The notes under the pieces were generated by a model that saw nothing but the letters and a program-made list of their open reading frames with translations, had not been told where the DNA came from and did not search any database. A stretch of DNA of 38,820 nt, taken from an uncultured Collinsella sp. GTDB taxonomy: Bacteria > Actinomycetota > Coriobacteriia > Coriobacteriales > Coriobacteriaceae. Within the stretch, counting starts at the first letter, position 1; each line of letters starts with the position of its first letter. Of this stretch, positions 1 to 7,756 are shown piece by piece. The stretch lies in contig CAUEMA010000022.1 of assembly GCA_959018755.1 (NCBI GenBank), positions 1 to 38,820 of the forward strand, in the 5' to 3' direction. The position numbers and the translations under genes are program-made.

Positions 1-13
1 AATCGCAAGAAGA

Positions 14-53
14 TGACGGGGCGGAATGTCAATCCTGGTCTAACAGAGCCTTA
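14..53. repeat. 40-base repeat, left copy (inverted copy at the right end)
   Basis: This stretch, beginning TGACGGGGCGGAATG, is the exact reverse complement of the last 40 bases of the window (38781-38820). After these 40 bases the copies differ at three positions and then share AATC. It looks like one arm of a GGGACGGGG-type palindromic repeat of the kind found elsewhere in the window. Confidence 0.85.
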
Positions 54-81
54 AAAAATCATTGTGGGAGAGGAGATGTCC

Positions 82-657
82 ATGAAGCCGTTGCTGCTGC
101 ATGCTTGCTGCGCGCCGTGCTCGCTGGAGCCGGTTCGCCTGCTGCGCGAGGAAGGGTTTGAGCCCACGATCTGCTGGACAAACCCCAATATTCAACCGCG
201 TGATGAATGGCAGCGGCGTTTGGACGAGCTGCGCCGGTGGTGTGCCGATGGCGACATCGAGCTTATCGAGGCGGGGGAGGACCGCGAGCGCTGGGAGGCC
301 GGCGTGGCCCCGCTGGGCGCCGATCGACCCCGTCGCTGTCGCGCGTGCTATGCCTTGCGTCTGGCCGAGGCATGCCGTGTGGCTCAGGAGCGTGGGTTTG
401 AGTTTGTGGGCACGACGCTCGCCGTCTCGCCGTATCAGTTGTTCGAAACCTGCAATGACGTGCTTGAGCGCTTGGCGGCGGCACATGGGCTCACCCCGGT
501 CATTCGCGATTTTCGCCCGTATTACCCCGAGGCGACACGCCGTTCGCGGGAGCTGGGTATGTATCGGCAGAATTACTGCGGCTGCCGATTCTCGGCCGTC
601 GAGGCGGCCATGGACCGCGCCCGCATCCGCGACGAGCGCAAAGCCGCCAAAAAGTAG
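82..657 (+). CDS. queH: Epoxyqueuosine reductase QueH
   Basis: QueH (DUF208) reduces epoxyqueuosine to queuosine in tRNA, the last step of queuosine synthesis, and replaces the unrelated cobalamin-dependent QueG. The 191-residue product has the family's cysteine signature near its start (HACCAPC, residues 7-13), a second pair in RRCRAC, and a late YCGC motif; these cysteines bind the iron-sulfur cluster and metal. The start at 82 is preferred because the purine-rich GGAGAGGAG ends 6 bases before it. An ATG at 76 abuts that sequence and a GTG at 64 lies before it. The gene is followed after 64 bases by queA, the preceding step of the same pathway, so co-transcription is likely. The stop codon overlaps a relic of the GGGACG repeat family. 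Confidence 0.9.
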   Translation: MKPLLLHACCAPCSLEPVRLLREEGFEPTICWTNPNIQPRDEWQRRLDELRRWCADGDIELIEAGEDRERWEAGVAPLGADRPRRCRACYALRLAEACRVAQERGFEFVGTTLAVSPYQLFETCNDVLERLAAAHGLTPVIRDFRPYYPEATRRSRELGMYRQNYCGCRFSAVEAAMDRARIRDERKAAKK

Positions 658-670
658 TTCATTTGGGACG
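654..670. repeat. Relic half of the GGGACG palindromic family
   Basis: The 15 bases AGTTCATTTGGGACG (656-670) match, in reverse orientation, the outer right side of the full hairpin at 7600-7661 (bases 7655-7669). No second arm follows here, so this is a solo half-element sitting on the queH stop codon. Confidence 0.5.
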
Positions 671-721
671 TCAGCCTGCTAGGATGTAGAGCGGACTTTA
701 GCTATATAAGGAGAATCCGAC

Positions 722-1939
722 GTGTCTATGCGTACCGATGATTTTGACTACAACCTTCCTGAGGAACTGATCGCCCAGGCGCCTGCCGAGCCGCGTGACT
801 CCTGCCGCCTACTGGTGGTGGATCGCAAGGGCTCCCAGGCGGGAACGCCGCTGGAGCACGGCGGTACCGTTGAGCACCGTATCTTCCGCGATATCATCGA
901 CTATATCGAGCCAGGCGATGTGCTCGTCATCAACAAGACGCGCGTGATGCCGGCCCGCCTGATCGGTCGCAAAGCCGGCTCGGGTGGCGTGGTCGAGACG
1001 CTGCTGCTCAAGCGCCGCGAAGATGTTGACCCGCTGGGTCACGTTTGGGAGTGCCTGGTCAAGCCGGGCAAGCGTCTTAAGCCCGGTGCTCAGATTGAGT
1101 ATCGTGCCGGTGGCGCCCATGCGCCCGAGGGGGCTCCCGTGGTGCTGACAGCCGAGGTTGTCGACTTTGTCACTGATAGCCGCGGTGGCCGCCTGGTGCG
1201 CTTTGAGCCGGCCGGGTGCAATGCCGCCGGCGACCCGCGCACGCTCGACGAGGTCATCCATGCTGCCGGCCACGTGCCGCTGCCGCCCTACATTACCGAT
1301 TACGAGGGAGATCCCGAGAAGTACCAGACCGTTTACGCCATGAAGGAGGAGCACTCGGCTGCCGCTCCCACGGCGGGCCTACACTTTACCCCCGAGCTCA
1401 TGGCCGCTATCGAGGCCAAGGGTGCGAAGTTTGCCGCCGTTGAGCTCGAGGTGGGCATCGACACCTTCCGCTTGGTTGAGGAGGACGACCCTACGCAGCA
1501 CGTCATGCACACCGAGCGCTACCACGTGTCGCAGGAAGTTGTCGACGCCGTGCATAAGGCGAAGGCCGAGGGGCACCGCGTAATCGCCGTCGGCACCACC
1601 GCAGTGCGTTCGCTCGAGAGTGCGTTCGATGCGGAGGCGCCGGTGTCCGATCCGGCTGTGACGGCGCGCTATTTTGAGGGCCGCGAGGACGGCGCTGACA
1701 CGCTCGGCCGCGGTGACATCGTGGTGCGCGAAAACGCGACAACGCAGCTCTACCTTATGCCCGGCTCGACCTATCACGTGGTCGACGCGCTGATTACCAA
1801 CTTCCATGTGCCGCGCTCCACGCTCATGATGCTCGTGAGCGCGCTTGCCTCCCGCGACCAGATCATGGATGCCTACGCCGCTGCTATCGAAGAGCGTTAC
1901 CGCTTCTTCAGCTTCGGCGACGCCATGCTCATTTGTTAG
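722..1939 (+). CDS. queA: S-adenosylmethionine:tRNA ribosyltransferase-isomerase QueA
   Basis: QueA transfers and rearranges the ribosyl part of S-adenosylmethionine onto 7-aminomethyl-7-deazaguanine in tRNA, forming epoxyqueuosine, the substrate of QueH encoded just upstream. The 405-residue product opens with the family's DFDYNLPEELIAQAP and continues with VLVINKTRVMPARLIGRK, EEHSAAAPTAGLHFT and the C-terminal TNFHVPRSTLMMLVSAL. It is longer than the roughly 350-residue E. coli protein; the extra length lies in loops such as the one around residues 125-160. The GTG start is supported by AAGGAG 8 bases upstream; an ATG two codons later would be 14 bases away. The last base of the stop codon is also the first base of a structured 165-base repeat. 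Confidence 0.95.
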   Translation: MSMRTDDFDYNLPEELIAQAPAEPRDSCRLLVVDRKGSQAGTPLEHGGTVEHRIFRDIIDYIEPGDVLVINKTRVMPARLIGRKAGSGGVVETLLLKRREDVDPLGHVWECLVKPGKRLKPGAQIEYRAGGAHAPEGAPVVLTAEVVDFVTDSRGGRLVRFEPAGCNAAGDPRTLDEVIHAAGHVPLPPYITDYEGDPEKYQTVYAMKEEHSAAAPTAGLHFTPELMAAIEAKGAKFAAVELEVGIDTFRLVEEDDPTQHVMHTERYHVSQEVVDAVHKAKAEGHRVIAVGTTAVRSLESAFDAEAPVSDPAVTARYFEGREDGADTLGRGDIVVRENATTQLYLMPGSTYHVVDALITNFHVPRSTLMMLVSALASRDQIMDAYAAAIEERYRFFSFGDAMLIC

Positions 1940-2107
1940 TTACGCGGTTCTACGAACCGCGTAACTGCTCGACGCTGCAAACCCGCCAGAGCGGCAATCT
2001 GCCTTTCAACTTCGGCGGCATGACCAGAAGGTCAATACCGCCTTGTTTCAAGGCACCTTGCTCGCTCTGGCGGGTTTTCGCTGTCCGTGCCAAAACATCG
2101 GCGTTTG
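1939..2107. repeat. 165-base structured repeat, copy 1
   Basis: This stretch is closely similar to 5131-5298. It opens with a 12-bp hairpin (1939-1965, arms GTTACGCGGTTC/GAACCGCGTAAC). A 15-bp long-range stem follows (AAACCCGCCAGAGCG with CGCTCTGGCGGGTTT) that encloses a hairpin GGCGGCAT-GACC-agaa-GGTC and a small GCCTTG-TTT-CAAGGC hairpin. It begins on the queA stop codon. The folding pattern suggests a 3-prime-UTR RNA element or a non-autonomous palindromic element. No reading frame is apparent. Confidence 0.85.
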
Positions 2108-2122
2108 CGTCTCTAACGAAAA

Positions 2123-2180
2123 GTAGTCATTGGGGACGTTCTTGTTTGACTAGTCGTTTAAGAACGTCCCCAATGACTAC
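2123..2180. repeat. GGGACG-family palindrome with perfect 21-bp arms
   Basis: The left arm 2123-2143 and right arm 2160-2180 are perfect reverse complements around a 16-base loop. The arm contains GTAGTCATTGGGGACG, the signature shared with the elements at 654, 7600, 17694 and 38705. It sits between convergent genes and may also work as a bidirectional terminator. Confidence 0.85.
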
Positions 2181-2196
2181 CTTGCACCAATCAAAA

Positions 2197-2262
2197 AGTT
2201 GCGGTGAGATAGTTCTTGAATTGGCTTTTTTTGGGCTAAACAGGAACTATCTCACCGCAACT
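2197..2262. repeat. GTTGCGGTG-family hairpin, copy 1
   Basis: The arms 2197-2215 and 2244-2262 form a perfect 19-bp inverted repeat starting AGTTGCGGTGAGATAG. It is one of four related hairpins in the window (others at 7679, 10950 and 35843). It lies between convergent genes, queA and the coiled-coil gene. Confidence 0.85.
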
Positions 2263-2287
2263 GCGTTGAGTGTTTTTGGCAGCTGGT

Positions 2288-4033
2288 TTACTTGCTCGCG
2301 AACAGCCAGACCAGGATGATCACCAGAATCACGGCGATGATGCAGACGATGGCGCCGGTGAATTTGATGCGTGAGTCGCGGGTGCGCTCGCGCACGTCGT
2401 CCTCGGCGGCTTCGAGTTGAGCCACTTCACGCTCGGTTTCGGCGTACTCGGCCTTATCGCGGACCAGAGAGCCTGCGAGCGATTCGGTAATCTCGGGATG
2501 GTCATGCACTTCGGTCGCCTGCTCGATGATCGACTGTGCGTGCGCAACGTCCGCCTGGGCATTGGCAATAGCCTGCTCTTGCTCTCGACGCGCCTTGTCC
2601 TCGGCGGCGATCTTCTCGCGCAGTTCGCGCTGGCGCGTTGCGGCGGCGGCTTTTGCGGTCTGCAGCTCGTCGCGCGCGGCATCGGCCTCGGCCGTCACGG
2701 TCTGATGGGCGCGCTTGGCGTCGGCGATGGGGGCTTGCGCCTGCTCGACGGCGTGCTCGGCGGCCGCGAGCGAGTGCTCAAGATCGGCGGTGATGTTCGG
2801 GACATCTTCCTCGGCTTTGCGCAGGGCATCGGCCGTGTCAGAGATCTGCATCGAAAGCTCGCTGGTGCGCACCGTGTAATTGGCGGGATTCGCCGAAGGA
2901 TTGCGCTGCAGCTCGGCATACTCGTGGCGCAGCGTTTCGAGTTGAGCACGCGTGGCGTCGACGGTTTGCTGTGCTGCGGCAACGCCGGCGTCGCGCTCGG
3001 CCTGCACCTTGTCGCGGATGCGCTTGGAATCCTCGAGGCGGCGAACGAGGCGGTTACCGGTTTCGCGCGAGCTGGCTTCGCGCGCCTCCACGGCTTCGAG
3101 TGCGGCTTTGAGACGCCGCTCGGTGGCATCGTCCTCTTCTTTTATTTGCTCGAGTTGCGCCTTGAGCTCTGTTGCCTTGGCAGCATGGGTATCGCGGCCG
3201 ATTTCTGCTGCCGCGGCGGCTTTTTGTGCCGCATCGATAGCCTGGCGCTGCTCGGCGACGATTTGGTCGTAGCGGCCTGCGATATCCTGGCGCGTCTCGA
3301 GTTCCTCGCCTTGATCGGCGATGCGCTGCTCAAGTTCGGCCAGGTGAGCGCGGGCGTCCGCGAGTGCCTTCTTTGCGGCATTCATCTCGCGCATGGCCGA
3401 GGCGCCCTGGGCGATAAAAGTGCCCACGGCGTTGGCGGTGTTTGAGACGGCGCCTCCCAGATCGCGGCTGGCTGCGGGGGCGTGCGGGGCGATTGGGCGA
3501 CCGGTGTCGGCAGCGTCCACATCGGTAGCTTGCGGCGCGGCGATATTGCCGGTGCCGCCCTCGACCACAGAAAAGCCTGCTGCGTGCGGGTCGACGGCGT
3601 CCGCACCAATGGTGGGGTGCTCGAGCTGCAGGAACGAGGGCAGGGTGCTGCCTTGGTCGGCAACGGGGGTCTCGCCGGGCACGAAGGTCGAGGCGGCCTC
3701 GGCGGCCTCCTCTTCCTCGGCATCAATATCGGCGTCGGCCACGGCGTCTTTCATCGCTTTGACGGCATCCATCATGGAGTCCATGACGGCATCGAGCTCT
3801 TCTTCCGAAGACACCTCGATGGGGCCTTCTGCTTGCGGGGCGTCGTCCTGAGCGGCCGAATCGTCGTTTTGCTCGCCGGTGTCTTCGGCCGTAGGGACTT
3901 CCGTCGCAGCGCCGTTATCCAGAGTGGCGTCGTCGACGTCGGTATCATTGCAGGTCGCAGCGTCAGTATCTGCGGCGACGTCTGCTGAATCATCAATATG
4001 CTGTTGAGTCTGGGGATCCAGCTCGTCTGTCAT
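2288..4033 (-). CDS. Acidic coiled-coil protein with C-terminal membrane anchor
   Basis: I do not recognise a characterised family. The 581-residue product has three parts. Residues 1-130 are highly acidic and rich in Asp, Glu, Ala and Thr, probably disordered. From about residue 190 to 545 there is a long Ala/Glu/Lys/Arg/Gln-rich heptad pattern typical of coiled coil. The last 25 residues hold one hydrophobic segment (GAIVCIIAVILVIILVWLF) followed by a short SK tail, so the protein is probably tail-anchored with its bulk in the cytoplasm. The start at 4033 has AGGAG 9 bases upstream; an ATG two codons earlier is only 3 bases from it. The 294 bases between this gene and the divergent dehydrogenase must hold both promoters, but I could not place them with confidence. 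A structural or envelope-linked role is only a guess. Confidence 0.8.
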   Translation of the reverse strand: MTDELDPQTQQHIDDSADVAADTDAATCNDTDVDDATLDNGAATEVPTAEDTGEQNDDSAAQDDAPQAEGPIEVSSEEELDAVMDSMMDAVKAMKDAVADADIDAEEEEAAEAASTFVPGETPVADQGSTLPSFLQLEHPTIGADAVDPHAAGFSVVEGGTGNIAAPQATDVDAADTGRPIAPHAPAASRDLGGAVSNTANAVGTFIAQGASAMREMNAAKKALADARAHLAELEQRIADQGEELETRQDIAGRYDQIVAEQRQAIDAAQKAAAAAEIGRDTHAAKATELKAQLEQIKEEDDATERRLKAALEAVEAREASSRETGNRLVRRLEDSKRIRDKVQAERDAGVAAAQQTVDATRAQLETLRHEYAELQRNPSANPANYTVRTSELSMQISDTADALRKAEEDVPNITADLEHSLAAAEHAVEQAQAPIADAKRAHQTVTAEADAARDELQTAKAAAATRQRELREKIAAEDKARREQEQAIANAQADVAHAQSIIEQATEVHDHPEITESLAGSLVRDKAEYAETEREVAQLEAAEDDVRERTRDSRIKFTGAIVCIIAVILVIILVWLFASK

Positions 4034-4327
4034 AGGCATGTGCTCCTCATCGTTGCTTGTCACCCTATGATAAAGTCTCGCGCCGACATCCCGCGCGCCG
4101 CAGCAAAGTTTCAAAACGTGTTCGATGGCTCGATCTGATAACAACAACTCGGCCGCTTTATCCAGTTTGTACTTGACAATCCCTTCGCCGAATGACGTTG
4201 CGCCGTTCGCCTGCTGCGGTCTTTATTTTTCACTTGAACACGCTAAAGTTGCATGTCAGCTTTTGGCGCGTGAAGTTGGACACGCGCAGTCGGCGGGCGT
4301 GCCCGTCGCGATTTGAAAGGACTTTGT

Positions 4328-5128
4328 ATGGGACTTTTCACTGGTAAGACCGTGATCGTCACCGGCGGCGGCAAGGCCACGCTCAAGGACGGTTCCGCTG
4401 GCTCCATCGGCTACGGCATCGATATCGCATTTGCCAAGGAGGGCGCGAACCTCGTCATCACCGGCCGCAACGTTGCCAAGCTCGAGGCCGCCAAGGAGTC
4501 TCTCGAGGCCGAGTACGGTGTCAAGGTTCTGCCTGTTCAGGCCGATGTCTCGGCTGGTCAGGACAACGAGGCCGTCGTCCAAAACGTCATCGACAAGGCC
4601 ATTGAGGAGTTCGGCCGCATCGACGCCGTCGTCAACAATGCTCAGGCCAGCGCCTCGGGTGTGACCATCGCCGACCACACCATGGATCAGTTTAACCTGG
4701 CCATTTATTCCGGTCTGTATGCCACCTATCTGTACATGCAGAAGGCCTATCCGCATCTGAAGGAGACCAAGGGCTCGGTGGTCAACTTTGCCTCGGGCGC
4801 CGGCCTGTTTGGCAACTATGGTCAGTGCAGTTATGCCGCCGCCAAGGAGGGCATCCGTGGTCTGACCCGCGTTGCCGCCAACGAGTGGGGCAAGGACGGC
4901 ATCAACGTCAACATCGTGTGCCCGCTTGCTTGGACCGCTGCGCTCGAGAACTTCCAGGATGCCTACCCCGAGGCGTTTAAGGCCAACGTCCACATGCCGC
5001 CGGCAGGCCACTACGGCGACGTCGAGAAGGAAATCGGCCGCGTGGTCGTTCAGCTCTGCGGTCCCGACTTTAAGTACATGAACGGCGAGACTGTCACCCT
5101 CGAGGGCGGCATGGGCCAGCGTCCGTAG
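4328..5128 (+). CDS. Short-chain dehydrogenase/reductase (SDR)
   Basis: This is a 266-residue NAD(P)-dependent oxidoreductase of the classical SDR fold. Visible motifs are an N-terminal Gly-rich cofactor loop (TGGGK, then GSIGYGI), NNAQ at residues 103-106 in place of the usual NNAG, Ser156 in VVNFASGAG, and the catalytic Tyr169-x3-Lys173 pair. The cofactor loop carries an extra stretch of about eight residues (ATLKDGSA) between the first glycines and GSIGYGI, unlike standard TGxxxGIG. The substrate cannot be told from sequence; sugars, steroids or acyl chains are all possible. The start at 4328 is preferred over a TTG at 4313 because GAAAGGA lies 6 bases upstream of the ATG and overlaps the TTG. 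The second copy of the 165-base repeat begins two bases after the stop. Confidence 0.85.
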   Translation: MGLFTGKTVIVTGGGKATLKDGSAGSIGYGIDIAFAKEGANLVITGRNVAKLEAAKESLEAEYGVKVLPVQADVSAGQDNEAVVQNVIDKAIEEFGRIDAVVNNAQASASGVTIADHTMDQFNLAIYSGLYATYLYMQKAYPHLKETKGSVVNFASGAGLFGNYGQCSYAAAKEGIRGLTRVAANEWGKDGINVNIVCPLAWTAALENFQDAYPEAFKANVHMPPAGHYGDVEKEIGRVVVQLCGPDFKYMNGETVTLEGGMGQRP

Positions 5129-5130
5129 GA

Positions 5131-5298
5131 GTTACGCGGTTTTACCAAACCGCGTAACCAGTTGACGCTGCAAACCCGCCAGAGCGGCAATCTGCCTTTC
5201 AACTTCGGCGGCATGATTAAAAGATCAATGCCGCCTTGTTTCAAGGCACCTTGCTCGCTCTGGCGGGTTTTCGCTGTCGGCGCCATAACATCGGCGTT
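5131..5298. repeat. 165-base structured repeat, copy 2
   Basis: Copy 2 of the element at 1939-2107. The first hairpin is 5131-5158 (arms GTTACGCGGTTT/AAACCGCGTAAC). The long-range 15-bp stem and internal hairpins are kept. Where the copies differ inside stems the partner base also changes, for example C-G to T-A at the top of the first hairpin. As in copy 1, the element starts directly after a stop codon. Confidence 0.85.
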
Positions 5299-5313
5299 GT
5301 TGTGGCTGCAGGA

Positions 5314-5352
5314 AATGATCCGTTGAGGACGGAGGAAAACGGATCATTTTTA
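5314..5352 (+). terminator. Rho-independent terminator upstream of tgt
   Basis: The 10-bp arms AATGATCCGT (5314-5323) and ACGGATCATT (5339-5348) are followed by a T run. The hairpin probably ends transcription coming through the dehydrogenase and the repeat before the tgt promoter. Confidence 0.7.
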
Positions 5353-5430
5353 TCCTGGTGCAGTGGTGCAAGGGGGCAGGTTTCCTTTGCACTAGTTTCT
5401 GTCGAGTCGGTGCTCCTTGCGGGTTGCCCG

Positions 5431-5436
5431 TATAAT
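5431..5436 (+). promoter_or_regulatory. Probable -10 box of tgt
   Basis: A consensus TATAAT lies 37 bases before the tgt start codon and downstream of a terminator. The -35 region at normal spacing is a poor match, so the call rests on the -10 box and the context. Confidence 0.55.
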
Positions 5437-5473
5437 GGTTTGCGTATGAACCGCAACCAAGGAGTTCCAGTTT

Positions 5474-6613
<1,140 letters not shown>

Positions 6614-6765
6614 GAGCTGCGGCGGGCGCGCTTGCAGAGCGGGAGCAACGGCAAGGGGCGAGCACCGGCCGGTCATCACGTTCGCCGACACTGTCTGCAC
6701 GACCGCTGACCGATGCCTTGCAAGCGCATAACGCATCGTGGGTACCATACCGAATAGTTGATGTT

Positions 6766-6806
6766 CGGGCGGGTGTTTGACGCATGGCGTCGACCCCGCC
6801 CGTTTC
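6766..6806 (+). terminator. GC-rich hairpin with T-rich tail between tgt and the LOG gene
   Basis: CGGGCGGG (6766-6773) pairs with CCCCGCCCG (6794-6802), followed by TTTCTATTTT. It ends only 10 bases before the ribosome-binding site of the next gene, so it is either the tgt terminator or an attenuator-like leader hairpin. The rest of the 214-base gap after tgt shows nothing else clear. Confidence 0.5.
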
Positions 6807-6827
6807 TATTTTCGATAGGAGTACCCC

Positions 6828-7588
6828 ATGATTAAGAATGAGAACGTCGAGGGCGAGCCGGCCTACGACGAGACGTACCGCCGCGGTCCCGTGGTCATGC
6901 GCGGCCCCATGATTCCTAAGGACAACACCTACGCCAACCTGCTGGCGCCCGAGGATTCAACCGACTGGCTGCACGCCGACCCCTGGCGCGTGCTGCGTAT
7001 TCAGGCAGAATTTGTCGATGGCTTTGGCGCGCTTGCCGAGCTCGGGCCCGCGGTGACCATCTTCGGCAGTGCCCGCACGCCCAAGACCGATCCGCTCTAC
7101 AAGGCGGCGCGCACGGTCGGCCGCAAGATCGCCCAGCGCGGTGTGGCGGTTATCACCGGCGGCGGTCCCGGCGTTATGGAGGCAGCCAACAGGGGGGGGC
7201 AGCGAGCGCCAACGGCAAGTCGGTCGGCCTGGGTATCGAGCTTCCGCACGAGCACGGGCTCAACAAATACGTGAACCTCGGCATGGACTTCCGTTACTTC
7301 TTTGTGCGCAAGACCATGTTCGTCAAATACAGCTCGGGGGCCATCGTATTTCCCGGCGGTTTTGGCACGCTCGACGAGATGTTCGAGGTGCTCACGCTGG
7401 TGCAGACGCACAAGGTCAAGCGCATGCCGCTCGTGCTGGTGGGCACCGAGTACTGGCGGGGCCTGTTCGACTGGCTCAACGGCCCGGTGATGGATGCCGG
7501 CATGATCAGCCCGCTCGATCCAGACCTCGTCCACATCACCGACGACCTCAACGAGGCCGTCGACATCGCCCTGAGCGGGCTGATGTAG
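6828..7588 (+). pseudogene. LOG-family nucleotide phosphoribohydrolase, frameshifted
   Basis: LOG-family proteins have a Rossmann-like fold and cleave nucleoside 5-prime-monophosphates between base and ribose phosphate; the family includes cytokinin-activating enzymes. The first frame (6828 to 7274) encodes an N-terminal part with VTIFGSART and VITGGGPGVMEAANRG. The second frame (good codon use up to 7588) carries VGLGIELPHEHG, YFFVRKTMFVKYS and the family's PGGFGTLDE motif. The frames part at an 8-G run (7192-7199). Six Gs would restore a continuous protein of about 252 residues reading EAANRGAASANGKSVGL, which matches family spacing. The gene is therefore broken by two extra bases, by a sequencing error in the homopolymer, or by variable slippage there. 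AGGAG lies 6 bases before the ATG. A gene caller may report the 3-prime part as a separate frame starting at 7271. Confidence 0.85.
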
Positions 7589-7599
7589 GGTAGGCAAAA

Positions 7600-7661
7600 T
7601 GGGACGGGGCTAAAAAGACCGGTGCGTAACGTTGCATACCACTCTTTTTAGCCCCGTCCCA
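7600..7661. repeat. GGGACG-family palindrome with perfect 19-bp arms
   Basis: The arms 7600-7618 and 7643-7661 contain TGGGACGGGGCTAAAAAGA and its complement, around a 24-base loop. It lies between the convergent LOG and degV genes. The A/T run inside the arms gives a U-tract on both strands, so it could terminate transcription in either direction. Confidence 0.85.
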
Positions 7662-7678
7662 AATGAACTGCTTCTAAG

Positions 7679-7741
7679 TTGCGGTGGAATAGGGATTGAT
7701 TTGCGGCTGATAAGCCAAAAACAGTCTCTATTTCACCGCAA
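7679..7741. repeat. GTTGCGGTG-family hairpin, copy 2
   Basis: The arms TTGCGGTGGAATAGGGA and TCTCTATTTCACCGCAA pair with only G-T wobbles. An inner GGCT-GATA-AGCC hairpin sits in the loop. It is the same family as 2197, 10950 and 35843, again between convergent genes. Confidence 0.8.
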
Positions 7742-7756
7742 GTGGTAAAGGTGCCC

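Noticed and set aside
40..486. 148-residue minus-strand frame at the left end
   Set aside because: It is antisense to queH and runs into the terminal repeat; no motif.
2417..3445. 342-residue plus-strand frame inside the coiled-coil gene
   Set aside because: This is a Leu/Gly/Arg-rich shadow. The minus-strand frame has a ribosome site, coiled-coil periodicity and a clean membrane anchor.
1939..5298. The two 165-base repeats considered as ends of a composite transposon
   Set aside because: They are in the same orientation, contain no transposase, and the genes between them are ordinary; no target duplication is visible.
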